39,014 nucleotides of DNA from Robiginitomaculum sp. (GTDB taxonomy: Bacteria; Pseudomonadota; Alphaproteobacteria; Caulobacterales; Maricaulaceae): positions 1-39,014 of the forward strand of contig NVVV01000067.1 of the NCBI GenBank assembly GCA_002733495.1, given 5' to 3'. Each line of letters begins with the position of its first letter. The first letter of the stretch is position 1. The notes beneath the pieces are model-generated. The model searched no databases. It worked only from the letters and a program-made list of their open reading frames with translations, and was not told the DNA's origin. A program made the position numbers and the translations under genes. This document shows, in pieces, positions 6,910 through 14,949 of this stretch.

Positions 6910-8146
6910 CTTAGACTTACGAAAGTTTCAGCAGCACGTTAAAGATAAGTCTCCTGCATTCGTACCATTATTCAAAAATCAATCACGCTATCAAATACCA
7001 TGGGGTGGTGCAGGTTCGGGCAAGTCTCATATAGTCGCGCGTAAACTGTTATACAGAATGCTTAATGAATCTGATGTTAAGCATAATATTCTAATTATCC
7101 GTAAAGTAGATAGAACCATTAAAAAATCAGTATGGACGCTGATGAAGAATATTATCTCTATATGGGGCCTAACCAAGCAATTCCACTTTAACCAAACCGA
7201 CCGCACTATGATATGGAAAGAGACTGGCTCTCAATTCATGTTTAGCGGCCTTGATGATGTTGAAAAACTAAAGTCTATAGAAGGGGTGACTTCGATATGG
7301 GTAGAAGAAGCAACGGAATTAAATCAAGAAGACTTCGAACAATTAGATCTTCGTCTGCGTGGCGACTTCGGTTGCTTAAAGCAAATCATAATGACATTCA
7401 ATCCAATAAGCGAGCAGCACTGGATTAAAAAGATATTCTTTGATTCACCTATTCAAAGTGTATTTACATTAAAGACTACTTACCTGGATAACTATTTTAT
7501 TGATGATGAATACAAAATGGTTATGGAGAATAAAAAGGTAACTAACCCGCGGTTTTATAATATCTATGCTTTGGGTAATTGGGGGACCGCTGAAGGTTTA
7601 ATATTCCAGAACGTAACCCAGCGGTTAATACGTGAAGAAGAAATCAAAGACCTCGATAGTATTCAGGGTTTAGATTTTGGTTACACTAATGACCCGTCAG
7701 CTTTCAATCAATCGTTTATCGATATCAAGAATAAGAAGCTATTTATATACGATGGGTTTTATCAGAAGGGTATGAGCAACAATGCTATATCTGCCAAGAT
7801 AAAGGATATGTTATTACATCGCCATCAGACTACAGCAGATAGCTCAGAGCCTAAATCAATAGATGCTATCAAGCATAAGGGTGTTAGGATAGTTGGCGCG
7901 TTAAAGGGTAAGGATTCGATTAATACAGGGATAGATTTTCTACTTGATTACGAGATTATACTCAACGCTCACTTGGTAGAATTTATGACCGAGTTTAATA
8001 ATTACTCATGGGCAGTCGATAAGAAAACAAATAAGACTACCAATAAGCCGGTTGATGATTTCAACCATTTCATTGATAGCCTTAGATATGCTACTGAGAA
8101 ATACCACAGTAAAGGTAAGCGAGGCGCGTTAAATATTTATGGTTAA
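6893..8146 (+). CDS. terL: Terminase large subunit (packaging ATPase and nuclease)
   Basis: 417 residues of the PBSX-type Terminase_3 family. Walker A GGAGSGKS is at residues 38-45 and Walker B 'TSIWVEE' at about 133-139. The nuclease domain begins with 'LDFGYTNDP' near 259, continues with 'IDAIKHKGVRIVGALKGKDSI' (split here by no insertion) around 325, and ends with the acidic 'DDFNHFIDSLRYA' near 389. The PBSX/SPP1 relationship suggests headful packaging. Its stop codon overlaps the stop of a convergent small gene by a few bases. Confidence 0.93.
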   Translation: MNLTGNLDLRKFQQHVKDKSPAFVPLFKNQSRYQIPWGGAGSGKSHIVARKLLYRMLNESDVKHNILIIRKVDRTIKKSVWTLMKNIISIWGLTKQFHFNQTDRTMIWKETGSQFMFSGLDDVEKLKSIEGVTSIWVEEATELNQEDFEQLDLRLRGDFGCLKQIIMTFNPISEQHWIKKIFFDSPIQSVFTLKTTYLDNYFIDDEYKMVMENKKVTNPRFYNIYALGNWGTAEGLIFQNVTQRLIREEEIKDLDSIQGLDFGYTNDPSAFNQSFIDIKNKKLFIYDGFYQKGMSNNAISAKIKDMLLHRHQTTADSSEPKSIDAIKHKGVRIVGALKGKDSINTGIDFLLDYEIILNAHLVEFMTEFNNYSWAVDKKTNKTTNKPVDDFNHFIDSLRYATEKYHSKGKRGALNIYG

Positions 8147-8271
8147 TCAGGGTCGGTTATTCTTTCACAGTCTGCGCAGATCTTATCCCATATCGCGCCA
8201 CCTAACCAATATATGACAGGGAACGAAAAAAAGCCTATTACCCATAATTGAAACCAGTGTATACCATTCAT
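8143..8271 (-). CDS. Small membrane protein
   Basis: 42 residues (MNGIHWFQLWVIGFFSF...). One membrane segment at about residues 6-27 and a short polar tail with two cysteines (CADCERITDPD). AAAGGAG lies 7 nt upstream of the ATG, an excellent site. Last gene of the leftward operon; its stop overlaps the terminase stop from the other strand. Function unknown. Confidence 0.6.
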   Translation of the reverse strand: MNGIHWFQLWVIGFFSFPVIYWLGGAIWDKICADCERITDPD

Positions 8272-8288
8272 CACTCTACTCCTTTATT

Positions 8289-8480
8289 TTATTTTTTCAT
8301 TCGGTGGCTAAGTAGTTTAAATAACAATTCTTGGTTGTAAATAACTTCTTTTTGCAACTGTACACGCTCGTTAATCTTAAAGTACCAGCAGATAACCTCA
8401 CGTATTAATATAAACACGAATAGGCTTATAGCTATAAAGCCTAGAATGTTAGGTAGGTTGTTTAGTATTATTGGGTTCAT
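8289..8480 (-). CDS. Small single-TM protein
   Basis: 63 residues with a membrane segment at about 12-32 (ILGFIAISLFVFILIREVICWYF) followed by a charged helix rich in Gln, Glu and Lys. Its ATG overlaps the stop of the gene before it (ATGA). Such small anchored proteins are frequent in phage accessory operons; function unknown. Confidence 0.6.
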   Translation of the reverse strand: MNPIILNNLPNILGFIAISLFVFILIREVICWYFKINERVQLQKEVIYNQELLFKLLSHRMKK

Positions 8481-8641
8481 GATTTATCTCTCTTAGTTAA
8501 TTTTTCTGCAATAGACTTACCAAGCAAGCCTAAGTCGCGAATAAGGCCATGCATATCAGCCCACCTCTTAACGTGGAAGTACTGCTGATTAGATACCCAT
8601 TCGTGATAGTTGTCACTGTAGGCGTATATTCGACACTTCAT
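8477..8641 (-). CDS. Small soluble hypothetical protein
   Basis: 54 residues (MKCRIYAYSDNYHEWV...). Aromatic-rich N-terminus, then a helix 'KRWADMHGLIRDLGLL' and a basic tail. It begins at an ATG that overlaps the stop of the preceding gene (TAGATG) and ends in ATGA with the next start. The ribosome binding site GGAG is part of a 29-bp duplicated segment. No domain recognised. Confidence 0.6.
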   Translation of the reverse strand: MKCRIYAYSDNYHEWVSNQQYFHVKRWADMHGLIRDLGLLGKSIAEKLTKRDKS

Positions 8642-8667
8642 CTACTTATCTCCATTGATTTTATTAA
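8639..8667 (-). repeat. 29-bp direct repeat, copy 1
   Basis: Identical to 8834-8862. Read leftward it contains the last codons of one gene, the GGAG ribosome binding site, the TAG stop and the ATG of the next gene. It thus acts as a gene-joining cassette. Flanking bases differ immediately outside. Confidence 0.85.
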
Positions 8668-8836
8668 GTGCCAATAGATGCACATCAATAGATTGGTTGT
8701 CATTAGAGTTTCTTACGGCTTGAACTGCCTCAATAGCAGCTTTGTCAGGGTCATTATTTAATTCCTTTACGTTATGACCACACATCGCCTTTACTCCACC
8801 GATATACCCTTGGTAACTGTAAAAATATTGGCCCAT
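8642..8836 (-). CDS. Hypothetical protein next to antitoxin-like gene
   Basis: 64 residues (MGQYFYSYQGYIGGVKAMCG...). It does not resemble a RelE/ParE or Doc toxin. Its last eight residues (LNKINGDK) nearly repeat those of the antitoxin-like gene upstream (INKINGDK), because both 3' ends lie in the duplicated 29-bp segment. Translation is coupled through TAGATG junctions on both sides. Confidence 0.6.
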   Translation of the reverse strand: MGQYFYSYQGYIGGVKAMCGHNVKELNNDPDKAAIEAVQAVRNSNDNQSIDVHLLALNKINGDK

Positions 8837-8862
8837 CTACTTATCTCCATTGATTTTATTAA
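8834..8862 (-). repeat. 29-bp direct repeat, copy 2
   Basis: Identical to 8639-8667, lying at the 3' end of the antitoxin-like gene and the start of its downstream neighbour. A duplication or recombination between small genes is the simplest origin. Confidence 0.85.
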
Positions 8863-9004
8863 TCATCATATCGTATTGAGCTTTACTGATGATAACCACT
8901 TTATTAGCCTTAGACTCAATCAGCACAGGCTCGTTATTGTTAACGCAATCATCAATCACTGTACGGAGTGTTTGACGGGCGTTAGAGTATTTAATTGTTT
9001 TCAT
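8837..9004 (-). CDS. Phd/YefM-type antitoxin-like protein (orphan)
   Basis: 55 residues. The layout 'MKTIKYSNARQTLRTVIDDC', then 'EPVLIESKANKVVIISKAQYDMM' matches the N-terminal DNA-binding and dimerisation fold of Phd/YefM antitoxins (pattern: S-x-A-R-x-x-L-x-x-x-I, then E-P-V-x-I and a late S-x-x-x-Y). The C-terminal toxin-wrapping tail is very short. AAGGAATCAA precedes the ATG. No RelE, YoeB or Doc partner is adjacent, so it may act as a repressor or neutralise a host toxin. Role is inference; fold call is by motif. Confidence 0.7.
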   Translation of the reverse strand: MKTIKYSNARQTLRTVIDDCVNNNEPVLIESKANKVVIISKAQYDMMINKINGDK

Positions 9005-9025
9005 TTGATTCCTTTGTGTATTTGA

Positions 9026-9385
9026 TTATGAGCTAAAATGATAATGCAAATATAAACCGCCTCGAATTGGTATTGATATCTCACCGTAGTAATCATCACC
9101 GTCAGGGCAGCCACCAGAGGTTTGATAAACATAAATAAACCCAAAACGTGTACCGGATTCTGTTTGCCTCTCGCCAACTGGTTTATCAACAATAGAAAAA
9201 GAATGGTTACACTCACCATCCATGACAAAGTCTAAAACTGATTCGTACCACGATGCAGAAACCCGCTTCTTAACTCGCTTCATTGCCTTTTTATATTGAG
9301 CTATTTCAGCAAGGTCATGCTTGCGCATTTCTTCCTCGTACTCTTTACGATCTAAATCCATATCTTCCTGCGTGTAATTTTCCAT
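9026..9385 (-). CDS. Hypothetical protein, first gene of leftward operon
   Basis: 119 residues from the ATG at 9385, chosen over the one at 9391 because CGGA lies 6 nt before it and none before the other. Residues 1-45 form an acidic and basic helix (DLDRKEYEEEMRKHDLAEI). The rest is beta-rich with 'NHSFSIVDKPVGER', 'GFIYVYQTSGGCPDGDDYYGEISIPI' broken into strands. A compact enzyme-like or binding fold is possible but unrecognised. Confidence 0.65.
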   Translation of the reverse strand: MENYTQEDMDLDRKEYEEEMRKHDLAEIAQYKKAMKRVKKRVSASWYESVLDFVMDGECNHSFSIVDKPVGERQTESGTRFGFIYVYQTSGGCPDGDDYYGEISIPIRGGLYLHYHFSS

Positions 9386-9412
9386 GTTCATTCCGTTTAG
9401 TTGTTAATCATC

Positions 9413-9443
9413 TTGTACAACAATAGCTAAATAACTTGTACAA
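9413..9443. promoter_or_regulatory. Two TTGTACAA palindromes (operator-like)
   Basis: The perfect 8-bp palindrome TTGTACAA occurs at 9413-9420 and 9436-9443, 23 bp apart, in the gap between the leftward antitoxin operon and the rightward portal operon. This is the layout of a tandem dimer operator. A similar pair (TGTACGAA) lies at 17586-17617 before another leftward operon. Confidence 0.55.
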
Positions 9444-9474
9444 TACAACCTAATTATTAAATTAATTTACCTCA

Positions 9475-9483
9475 TGCTATAAT
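9475..9483 (+). promoter_or_regulatory. Extended -10 promoter for the portal/head operon
   Basis: TG at 9475, one base, then consensus TATAAT at 9478-9483, an extended -10 element of sigma-70 type. The -35 region is poor, as is usual with extended -10. Start of transcription would be near 9490, 20 bases before the portal ATG, whose AAGG site is 8 nt upstream. Confidence 0.6.
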
Positions 9484-9511
9484 AAGTCATTAACTATATA
9501 AGGCTTTCATA

Positions 9512-11017
9512 ATGGCGCACAACACACAGACCACGGATAACTTTCTTAGTGGCGATACTAATTATCAAGAACAGTTAAATTTGTGGCAGGAAGTTAGGGC
9601 CGCTATTGCTGGTAAGTATAAAGTATTGCAAATAATCACATGCTTACCTGGGCCTCAATATAAACAATACCCAATATTCGGCACTGACGCACAACGTCAA
9701 CAGGCTAACGCTTGTAATGCTGCTAATGCTTTACGTGTTCAATCATATTGGTCGCGTGGTCGATTCTTTAATGCCACAGGTCGCACACATGAATCATTAG
9801 GCGGCATGGTATGGAGTAAAGAACCTGAAGTTGAATTAGCTCCGAAGCTTGACTACTTAGAAAGGAATGCTGATGGTGCTGGTAGTGGTTTGCGTGAAGT
9901 TGCACAAGCTGTTGTTGATGAGGTCGATTCTATCGGTCGCTATGGTATCTTGGTTGATATGCCATCTAATGAGCAGCGCTTAACACAGGCGCAAATGCAG
10001 ATGCCAGCCAATGCCCCTCGACTCATTCAGTATGACGCTGAGCAAATCATTTACTTTCGTGTTGCCGGTAACTCACAATCAGTTGATGAAATTCGTTTAA
10101 CAGAAGTTAAAAGTGTGCAGAAGAATGATTTCGATTGGGAAGATGTAGTTCATATTCGTCGGTTAATTATGATTGATGGCGTTTACCATAACCAACTATT
10201 CAACGATAAAAAAGATATGTTATCGGATGTTGAGCCATTGGCTAACGGTAAGAAATTAAGTGAAATACCTTTTCAATTCTTCGGTGCTGACAATAACTCC
10301 CCTGAGTACTCGAAAGTACCTCTGTATGATTTAGCTAATGCTAACTTGGGCCACTTTGTATTGGATTGTGATAACCGCGATAACTTACACTTTCACGGTC
10401 AGGGTATGACTAACGTTTTTACTGATATGACTAACGAAGAGTTTCAAGAGTCGAACCCCAATGGTTTAGATGTAGGTGCAAAAGGTCGTAACTTATTTAA
10501 TGCTGGTGATAAGGTCGAGCTATTACAATTAGAAGCCACTGGTGCAATCCCTGAAGAGATGATGCGCGACCAGGAAAGAATGGTTATGTTAGGCGCTCAA
10601 TTGGTCACTAACGCATCAAGCACCCAAACGCTTGGCGCTAAAGAGATAGAGGTTACAACTTCAACAAGTACACTTAAGCGCATTGCCTTTAATGTAACTG
10701 AGGGTATAGAACAGTGCTTAAAATGGGCGGCTTTATTCCTTGGCGAGACTAAAGAATCAACTTACAAGATCAACACTGATTTTGTCACCGATGATATGTC
10801 ACCAGAAATGATTACTAAGCAAATGGAAATGGTTCAAGGCGGTGTATTACCTAAAGCTACACTATGGGAAACAGCTCGCAAGGTTGGCTTTACTAAATTA
10901 GATGATGCGACATTAAAGGCTGAAGCTGAAAAGGATAGCGCAGAAATTAAAGGTATCGCAGAAGAAGAGGCAAGAGTATTGGCAGCGCAGGAAGCGAGTG
11001 AACTAAATAATGCCTAA
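9512..11017 (+). CDS. Portal protein (DUF4055 family)
   Basis: 501 residues. Family features include the N-terminal 'W-x-x-V-R-A-A-I-A-G-K-Y-K-V-L' and 'YWSRGRFFNATGRTHESLGGMVW', the wing and clip region 'VVDEVDSIGRYGILVDMP', and the stem/crown segment 'QLEATGAIPEEMMRDQERMVMLG' (given here in pieces). It forms the dodecameric ring at the capsid vertex through which DNA passes. Start supported by AAGG and a promoter directly upstream. It overlaps the MuF gene by 8 bp. The position after terminase and before MuF fits SPP1-like head modules, apart from the intervening leftward operon. Confidence 0.88.
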   Translation: MAHNTQTTDNFLSGDTNYQEQLNLWQEVRAAIAGKYKVLQIITCLPGPQYKQYPIFGTDAQRQQANACNAANALRVQSYWSRGRFFNATGRTHESLGGMVWSKEPEVELAPKLDYLERNADGAGSGLREVAQAVVDEVDSIGRYGILVDMPSNEQRLTQAQMQMPANAPRLIQYDAEQIIYFRVAGNSQSVDEIRLTEVKSVQKNDFDWEDVVHIRRLIMIDGVYHNQLFNDKKDMLSDVEPLANGKKLSEIPFQFFGADNNSPEYSKVPLYDLANANLGHFVLDCDNRDNLHFHGQGMTNVFTDMTNEEFQESNPNGLDVGAKGRNLFNAGDKVELLQLEATGAIPEEMMRDQERMVMLGAQLVTNASSTQTLGAKEIEVTTSTSTLKRIAFNVTEGIEQCLKWAALFLGETKESTYKINTDFVTDDMSPEMITKQMEMVQGGVLPKATLWETARKVGFTKLDDATLKAEAEKDSAEIKGIAEEEARVLAAQEASELNNA

Positions 11018-12149
11018 CGAGATACTAACAACCGTCTACTCTCAACACACAGTATTTCTACAGCGTGTCGGTGCTACTCAAGGTAACGACGTGATCCCCT
11101 TCTTACGTTTAATCGAGGAAGATATTCAGCGTATATTTAACACGTATCGTGATAGACCTAAAACAGCAGCCAATCAAGCGGCTATTACAAAGGCTATTGA
11201 TGCTGCATCACGCGGTCATTTACAGGATTATATTGTCGAGCTAAAAAAGTCTAATCGTGAGATAGGAACTAATGAGGCAGAGTTTGCGGCTAGTACACTT
11301 AATAAGATTGTAATACGTGATGACTTTGAATCTATCGTACCTAGTGCGGCACAGGTTAACGCTATTGCTATAGCTACACCTATTAAGCTTAGTGACACTG
11401 AGTTTACTACCTACACAACAATGATGCGTAATTATTGGGTTAAGTGGTCAGACGAAATTGACGCAGCGGTGCAGAGTGGGTTTGTTAATGGTACGAGTAT
11501 TAATGAAATAGCTGATACTGTTTTTAATGAAATGCGATTACAGAAAAGCACTACATCAAAGAACCTATTAAACAGGGCGCACAGGTCAGCAAAGGGTGTC
11601 GCTACCACGGGTCTTAACCACTATGCTAATCAGGCAAGGCTTGCATTTGGTGAGGAAAACTCCGACATAGTAAAGGGTTATCGCGGTATATCGGTTTTAG
11701 ATTCCCGTACCTCTCGCGTGTGTCAGCGCTATGATCAAGTAGTCAGAACGCCAAAGGATAAAGACTGGTCGGCATTTGTCCCACCTCGCCATAGATGGTG
11801 TAGAAGCGCGATAGTATATGAGCTTGATGAAAGGTTTAGTCTTGATGATGCTGACACTAAAAGGGCCTCTAGTTTCGAGGTAGATGGAAAAAGAGATCCC
11901 AAGCCTGTATCATCAGAGGGGATTTATTATTCTAAAATGAAAGAGTTAAAAGCGAGTGATCAAGATAATGCGTTAAACTCTCCAACACTAGGCAAGGCAT
12001 TTAGAAAGCTAAACAATCCAACAGAGTTTGCAGATTCAACGGTTAACTCATTAGGCCAACCTCTAACTATTAAAGAAATGCGCGAGGCTGATAACGAGCT
12101 CGGTTTGATACTTCAAGAAATGGAGCGCAAAAAGAAAGCTAAAGCGTGA
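11010..12149 (+). CDS. Minor head protein, SPP1 gp7/MuF-like
   Basis: 379 residues. A long helical N-terminus (residues 1-170) precedes the MuF core: 'NLLNRAHRSAKGVATTGL', then 'RGISVLDSRTSRVCQRYD' and 'PPRHRWCRSAIV' near 257-268, with Cys and His positions typical of the domain. The family binds the portal and is packed in the procapsid. The acidic and basic C-terminal tail (LGLILQEMERKKKAKA) is helical. No toxin domain is fused at the C-terminus. Confidence 0.82.
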   Translation: MPNEILTTVYSQHTVFLQRVGATQGNDVIPFLRLIEEDIQRIFNTYRDRPKTAANQAAITKAIDAASRGHLQDYIVELKKSNREIGTNEAEFAASTLNKIVIRDDFESIVPSAAQVNAIAIATPIKLSDTEFTTYTTMMRNYWVKWSDEIDAAVQSGFVNGTSINEIADTVFNEMRLQKSTTSKNLLNRAHRSAKGVATTGLNHYANQARLAFGEENSDIVKGYRGISVLDSRTSRVCQRYDQVVRTPKDKDWSAFVPPRHRWCRSAIVYELDERFSLDDADTKRASSFEVDGKRDPKPVSSEGIYYSKMKELKASDQDNALNSPTLGKAFRKLNNPTEFADSTVNSLGQPLTIKEMREADNELGLILQEMERKKKAKA

Positions 12150-12243
12150 TACAATTAATTGTGCCTAGGGAATGCAACCCGAAAACCAGAACTCAGACTG
12201 GCTGGCACTACTCTTCAATCTGAGAAATATACTGAGGTATTAT

Positions 12244-12867
12244 ATGAACAACCAATCCAAAGAAGTTCCTGCAAGCAAGCTATCATTAACCAGAAGAAAG
12301 CCAGTTTATGGCGTAGGTATAAATGATGCTGGTTACATGACAAGGCAAGAGATAAACAACAAGCAATTCATATGCCCTTTTTACGTTAAATGGCAAGGTA
12401 TGATGCGCCGATGTTACTCGTCAGAATACCAAAAGAATAGACCTACATATATTGGTTGCACAGTATCAAAAGAGTGGCATTTATTCAGTAATTTTAAATC
12501 ATGGATGGAGAGTCAAGACTGGCATGACAAACAGTTAGATAAGGATATTCTTGTACAAGGAAATAAAACATACTCCCGTGAATCTTGTATTTTCGTGGAA
12601 GCTAGTATAAATACACTATTGAATAATTGTTCAGCTACTCGCGGCGAGCTTATGCTAGGCGTTACGCTTGATAAAGAAAACAATAAATTCAGAGCGCTGT
12701 GCAGTAACGGTTTCGGGAAAAGAATAACCATAGGTAGATACTTAACGGAATTAGAAGCACACGAAGCTTACAAAGAATATAAATATAAGCTCATATCAGA
12801 GATAGCATTACAGCAATCAGAGCCTCTAAAGAGTGCGATGTTGAACCATGTTATACTAGAATACTAA
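12244..12867 (+). CDS. Homing-endonuclease-like protein 1, with AP2-like DNA-binding domain
   Basis: 207 residues from the ATG at 12244 (TGAGG 7 nt upstream); the frame is open further up to 12172 without a good site. Core residues 20-125: 'VYGVGINDAG', 'KWQGMMRRCYS', 'RPTYIGCTVSKEWHLFSNF', 'QDWHDKQLDKDI', 'GNKTYSRESCIFV'. This is the free-standing phage family often called HNH-like homing endonuclease. The C-terminus (about 138-182: GVTLDKENNKFRALCS, then ITIGRYLTELEAHEAY) looks like an AP2 domain. It interrupts the usual MuF-scaffold order. Two paralogs are at 26421-26993 and 38101-38754. Nuclease activity is inferred. Confidence 0.68.
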   Translation: MNNQSKEVPASKLSLTRRKPVYGVGINDAGYMTRQEINNKQFICPFYVKWQGMMRRCYSSEYQKNRPTYIGCTVSKEWHLFSNFKSWMESQDWHDKQLDKDILVQGNKTYSRESCIFVEASINTLLNNCSATRGELMLGVTLDKENNKFRALCSNGFGKRITIGRYLTELEAHEAYKEYKYKLISEIALQQSEPLKSAMLNHVILEY

Positions 12868-12919
12868 AACGAAAACTAACGAGTCTGAGACTCAAATAAT
12901 ATCCTTGGAGGATAAGAAA

Positions 12920-13561
12920 ATGGCTATTGATTACACTCAAGTACCTGATTTAACAGAATCACAAATCGCAGCTTTAACTGGTTTACATGATGCGGACGTT
13001 AGTAAGTTGATTATTAACCGTGATGACATTAAACAAGAAAAACTAAGCGTTCAAGATAAATTAGCGGCGGCTGAGCAAATAGCTAGTGACGCAAGAGCAA
13101 CAGCGGCAACAGCAAAAGAGGACGCGTTGAAAGCGGCCAATGATATGGATGGCTTGAAAACTTTATATGAAGGACAGTTAGCTGAAGCGACAGCCACAGA
13201 AAAAGCACTAACAAAAACAGCACAAGACGCGCTGAAATCACGCGATTATGGCACGTCAGAAAGTAACCTTTTGAACATGTTTCACAATGACCATAAAGAG
13301 GTCGGTGAGGCTTTATTGTCAAAAGGACTAAAAATTGGTTATAATAGCGAACAACAACCAGTAACCACTTTTGAACATGGTGGGCAGGTGGTTGCTACGG
13401 GTATAGATGATATTAAAAGCTGGGCTGCTAACTCTTCTGTATTCAAACAGTATTTAAACGGTGTTGATTCGTCAGGGGCGGATACGACTAGATCTACTAC
13501 CAGTGGTGGTAAACCGATGACTTTAACTGAACAGGCTATTGCAGCTAATAAAGCTATATAG
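12920..13561 (+). CDS. Capsid scaffold protein
   Basis: 213 residues beginning MAIDYTQVPDLTE. The ATG at 12920 is used because TTGGAGGATAAG immediately upstream is its ribosome binding site. Long charged coiled coil at about 20-125 (Ala, Glu, Lys, Asp rich) with a 'GLHDADVSKLI' start, typical of phage scaffolds, and a C-terminal segment for capsid contact. It lies directly before the major capsid gene, the normal place. No protease motif is present. Confidence 0.72.
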   Translation: MAIDYTQVPDLTESQIAALTGLHDADVSKLIINRDDIKQEKLSVQDKLAAAEQIASDARATAATAKEDALKAANDMDGLKTLYEGQLAEATATEKALTKTAQDALKSRDYGTSESNLLNMFHNDHKEVGEALLSKGLKIGYNSEQQPVTTFEHGGQVVATGIDDIKSWAANSSVFKQYLNGVDSSGADTTRSTTSGGKPMTLTEQAIAANKAI

Positions 13562-13588
13562 CTAAACTAAACTTTTTAAGGATTTACC

Positions 13589-14596
13589 ATGGCTAACGTA
13601 CAGATTTCAGATATCTACAATCCATTAGTGTTTATGGGTGCAGAACAAGAAGCACAAATCGAGCTTAACGCATTTTTAGCGTCAGGCGTAATGACTGTTG
13701 ACCCACGATTAACAGCAATGGCATCAGTTGGTGGTAACATCGGCGAACTACCATTCTTTAAACCATTAGGTACTGATGAGCCGAACTACTCTGATGATGT
13801 AACCGGCAACAGTTCAACGCCTAAAAACATCACTTCAGGCATTATGAAGTATCGCCTAGCTAGTCAAAACCAATCATGGTCAACAATGGATTTAGCTGTT
13901 GATTTGGCTTTACAAGATCCAGTACAAGCAATCACTAGCCGTATCGGTCAGTATTGGGCTACTGCTTTAGAGCGCCGTTTGATTCAATCAACTATGGGTA
14001 TCTTAAATGATAACGTGGCAAATGATTCAAGTGATATGGTTGTTAGTATTGCTACTGACTCGGTTGCTGCAATTACTGCCGCTGAATTAGTTTCTAATGA
14101 TGCTATTCTTGATGCACAGCAAACCGCTGGTGATCATCAAGCTGGCTTTAGTGCTATTGCTATGCATTCGGTAGTTTATAACCGTTTACGTAAGCAGCAG
14201 TTAATCGACTTCATCCGTGATGCTGATAACAATACATTGTTTCAAATGTACGGTAATCTTCGTGTAATCGTTGATGACTCGCTAAGCGCTATCGCTGGTT
14301 CAAACCGTATTACTTACACAACTGTTATCTTTGGTAATGGCGCTATCACTTCTGGCATGGGTCGCACAACTACCCCGAGCGAGTTAGATCGAAGCGCTGA
14401 GAAAGGTAATGGCGGCGGTCAGTCTGACTTATATTCTCGTCGTGCTGATATCGTTCACCCACTAGGTTTCGAGTTTACCTCGGCTTCTGTTGCTGGTCAG
14501 TCTGCTACACTTGCAGAGCTTGCAACTACGGCTAACTGGAATCGTGTTTGGGAACGTAAGAACGTGCCAATTTGTTTTTTACAGACCAATGGTTAA
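13589..14596 (+). CDS. Major capsid protein
   Basis: 335 residues, preceded by AAGGATTTACC. Resembles SPP1 gp13-like coat proteins of the HK97 fold: 'MANVQISDIYNPLVFMGAEQE' (first part), 'GNIGELPFFKPLG', 'LASQNQSWSTMDLAVDLALQDP', 'SRIGQYWATALERRLIQST', 'AIAMHSVVYNRLRKQQLIDF' and 'VIVDDSL'. No delta domain or protease site is evident. Codon use and strong terminator at 14614-14640 fit a highly expressed structural gene. Confidence 0.88.
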   Translation: MANVQISDIYNPLVFMGAEQEAQIELNAFLASGVMTVDPRLTAMASVGGNIGELPFFKPLGTDEPNYSDDVTGNSSTPKNITSGIMKYRLASQNQSWSTMDLAVDLALQDPVQAITSRIGQYWATALERRLIQSTMGILNDNVANDSSDMVVSIATDSVAAITAAELVSNDAILDAQQTAGDHQAGFSAIAMHSVVYNRLRKQQLIDFIRDADNNTLFQMYGNLRVIVDDSLSAIAGSNRITYTTVIFGNGAITSGMGRTTTPSELDRSAEKGNGGGQSDLYSRRADIVHPLGFEFTSASVAGQSATLAELATTANWNRVWERKNVPICFLQTNG

Positions 14597-14613
14597 TCAT
14601 TAACCAAACTAAC

Positions 14614-14640
14614 AAAGGGGCTTAATTGCCCCTTTATTTT
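14614..14640 (+). terminator. Rho-independent terminator after capsid gene
   Basis: AAAGGGGC (14614-14621), loop TTAATT, GCCCCTTT (14628-14635) then ATTTT. Perfect 8-bp stem. It probably allows partial read-through to the following small gene. Confidence 0.8.
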
Positions 14641-14654
14641 ACAAGGTGAATATC

Positions 14655-14873
14655 ATGGCTAAAAAAGAATTAACTAAACTTGAGCATAACGATGCGGTAT
14701 GGGCTGAAGTTAAAAAGCTTGAAGATAAAATAAAAGAGATAAAAGAAACATTACACCCTGCTGAATTAGCAAAACAAGCAAACTTAAATGATTGCAATAA
14801 GCTAGCACGTAAAGCAAATGTAACCCCTGTAAAGGTTGACCCTAAAAAGGTAACGGCCGAAAAAGGCATTTAG
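14655..14873 (+). CDS. Small coiled-coil protein
   Basis: 72 residues from the ATG at 14655, with AAGGTG 6 nt upstream (an in-frame GTG at 14646 lies inside that site). Highly charged helix (LEHNDAVWAEVKKLEDKIKE) followed by a lysine-rich tail. It follows the capsid gene and its terminator, so may be a capsid accessory or the remnant of a joining protein. Function unknown. Confidence 0.6.
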   Translation: MAKKELTKLEHNDAVWAEVKKLEDKIKEIKETLHPAELAKQANLNDCNKLARKANVTPVKVDPKKVTAEKGI

Positions 14874-14891
14874 TTTTAAAGTGTTATTATC

Positions 14892-14916
14892 AAGCCTCGC
14901 TAGTCGGGGTTTTTTA
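14892..14916 (+). terminator. Rho-independent terminator
   Basis: AAGCCTCG (14892-14899), loop CTAGT, CGGGGTTT (14905-14912) followed by a run of T. The stem has two G-U pairs. It closes the head gene unit. Confidence 0.7.
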
Positions 14917-14932
14917 TTGTCTAAAATAAAGC

Positions 14933-14938
14933 TATAAT
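14933..14938 (+). promoter_or_regulatory. Promoter -10 element of a separate unit
   Basis: Consensus TATAAT 17-20 bases after the terminator T-run. No good -35 is seen (T-rich sequence only), so strength is uncertain or activator dependent. It would start an RNA of about 100 nt leader before the gene at 15048. Confidence 0.45.
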
Positions 14939-14949
14939 ACATAGGTTGG

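Noticed and set aside
12172..12243. Upstream extension of homing-endonuclease-like gene 1
   Set aside because: Open frame but no ribosome site; the ATG at 12244 has TGAGG at proper distance and aligns with the paralog core.
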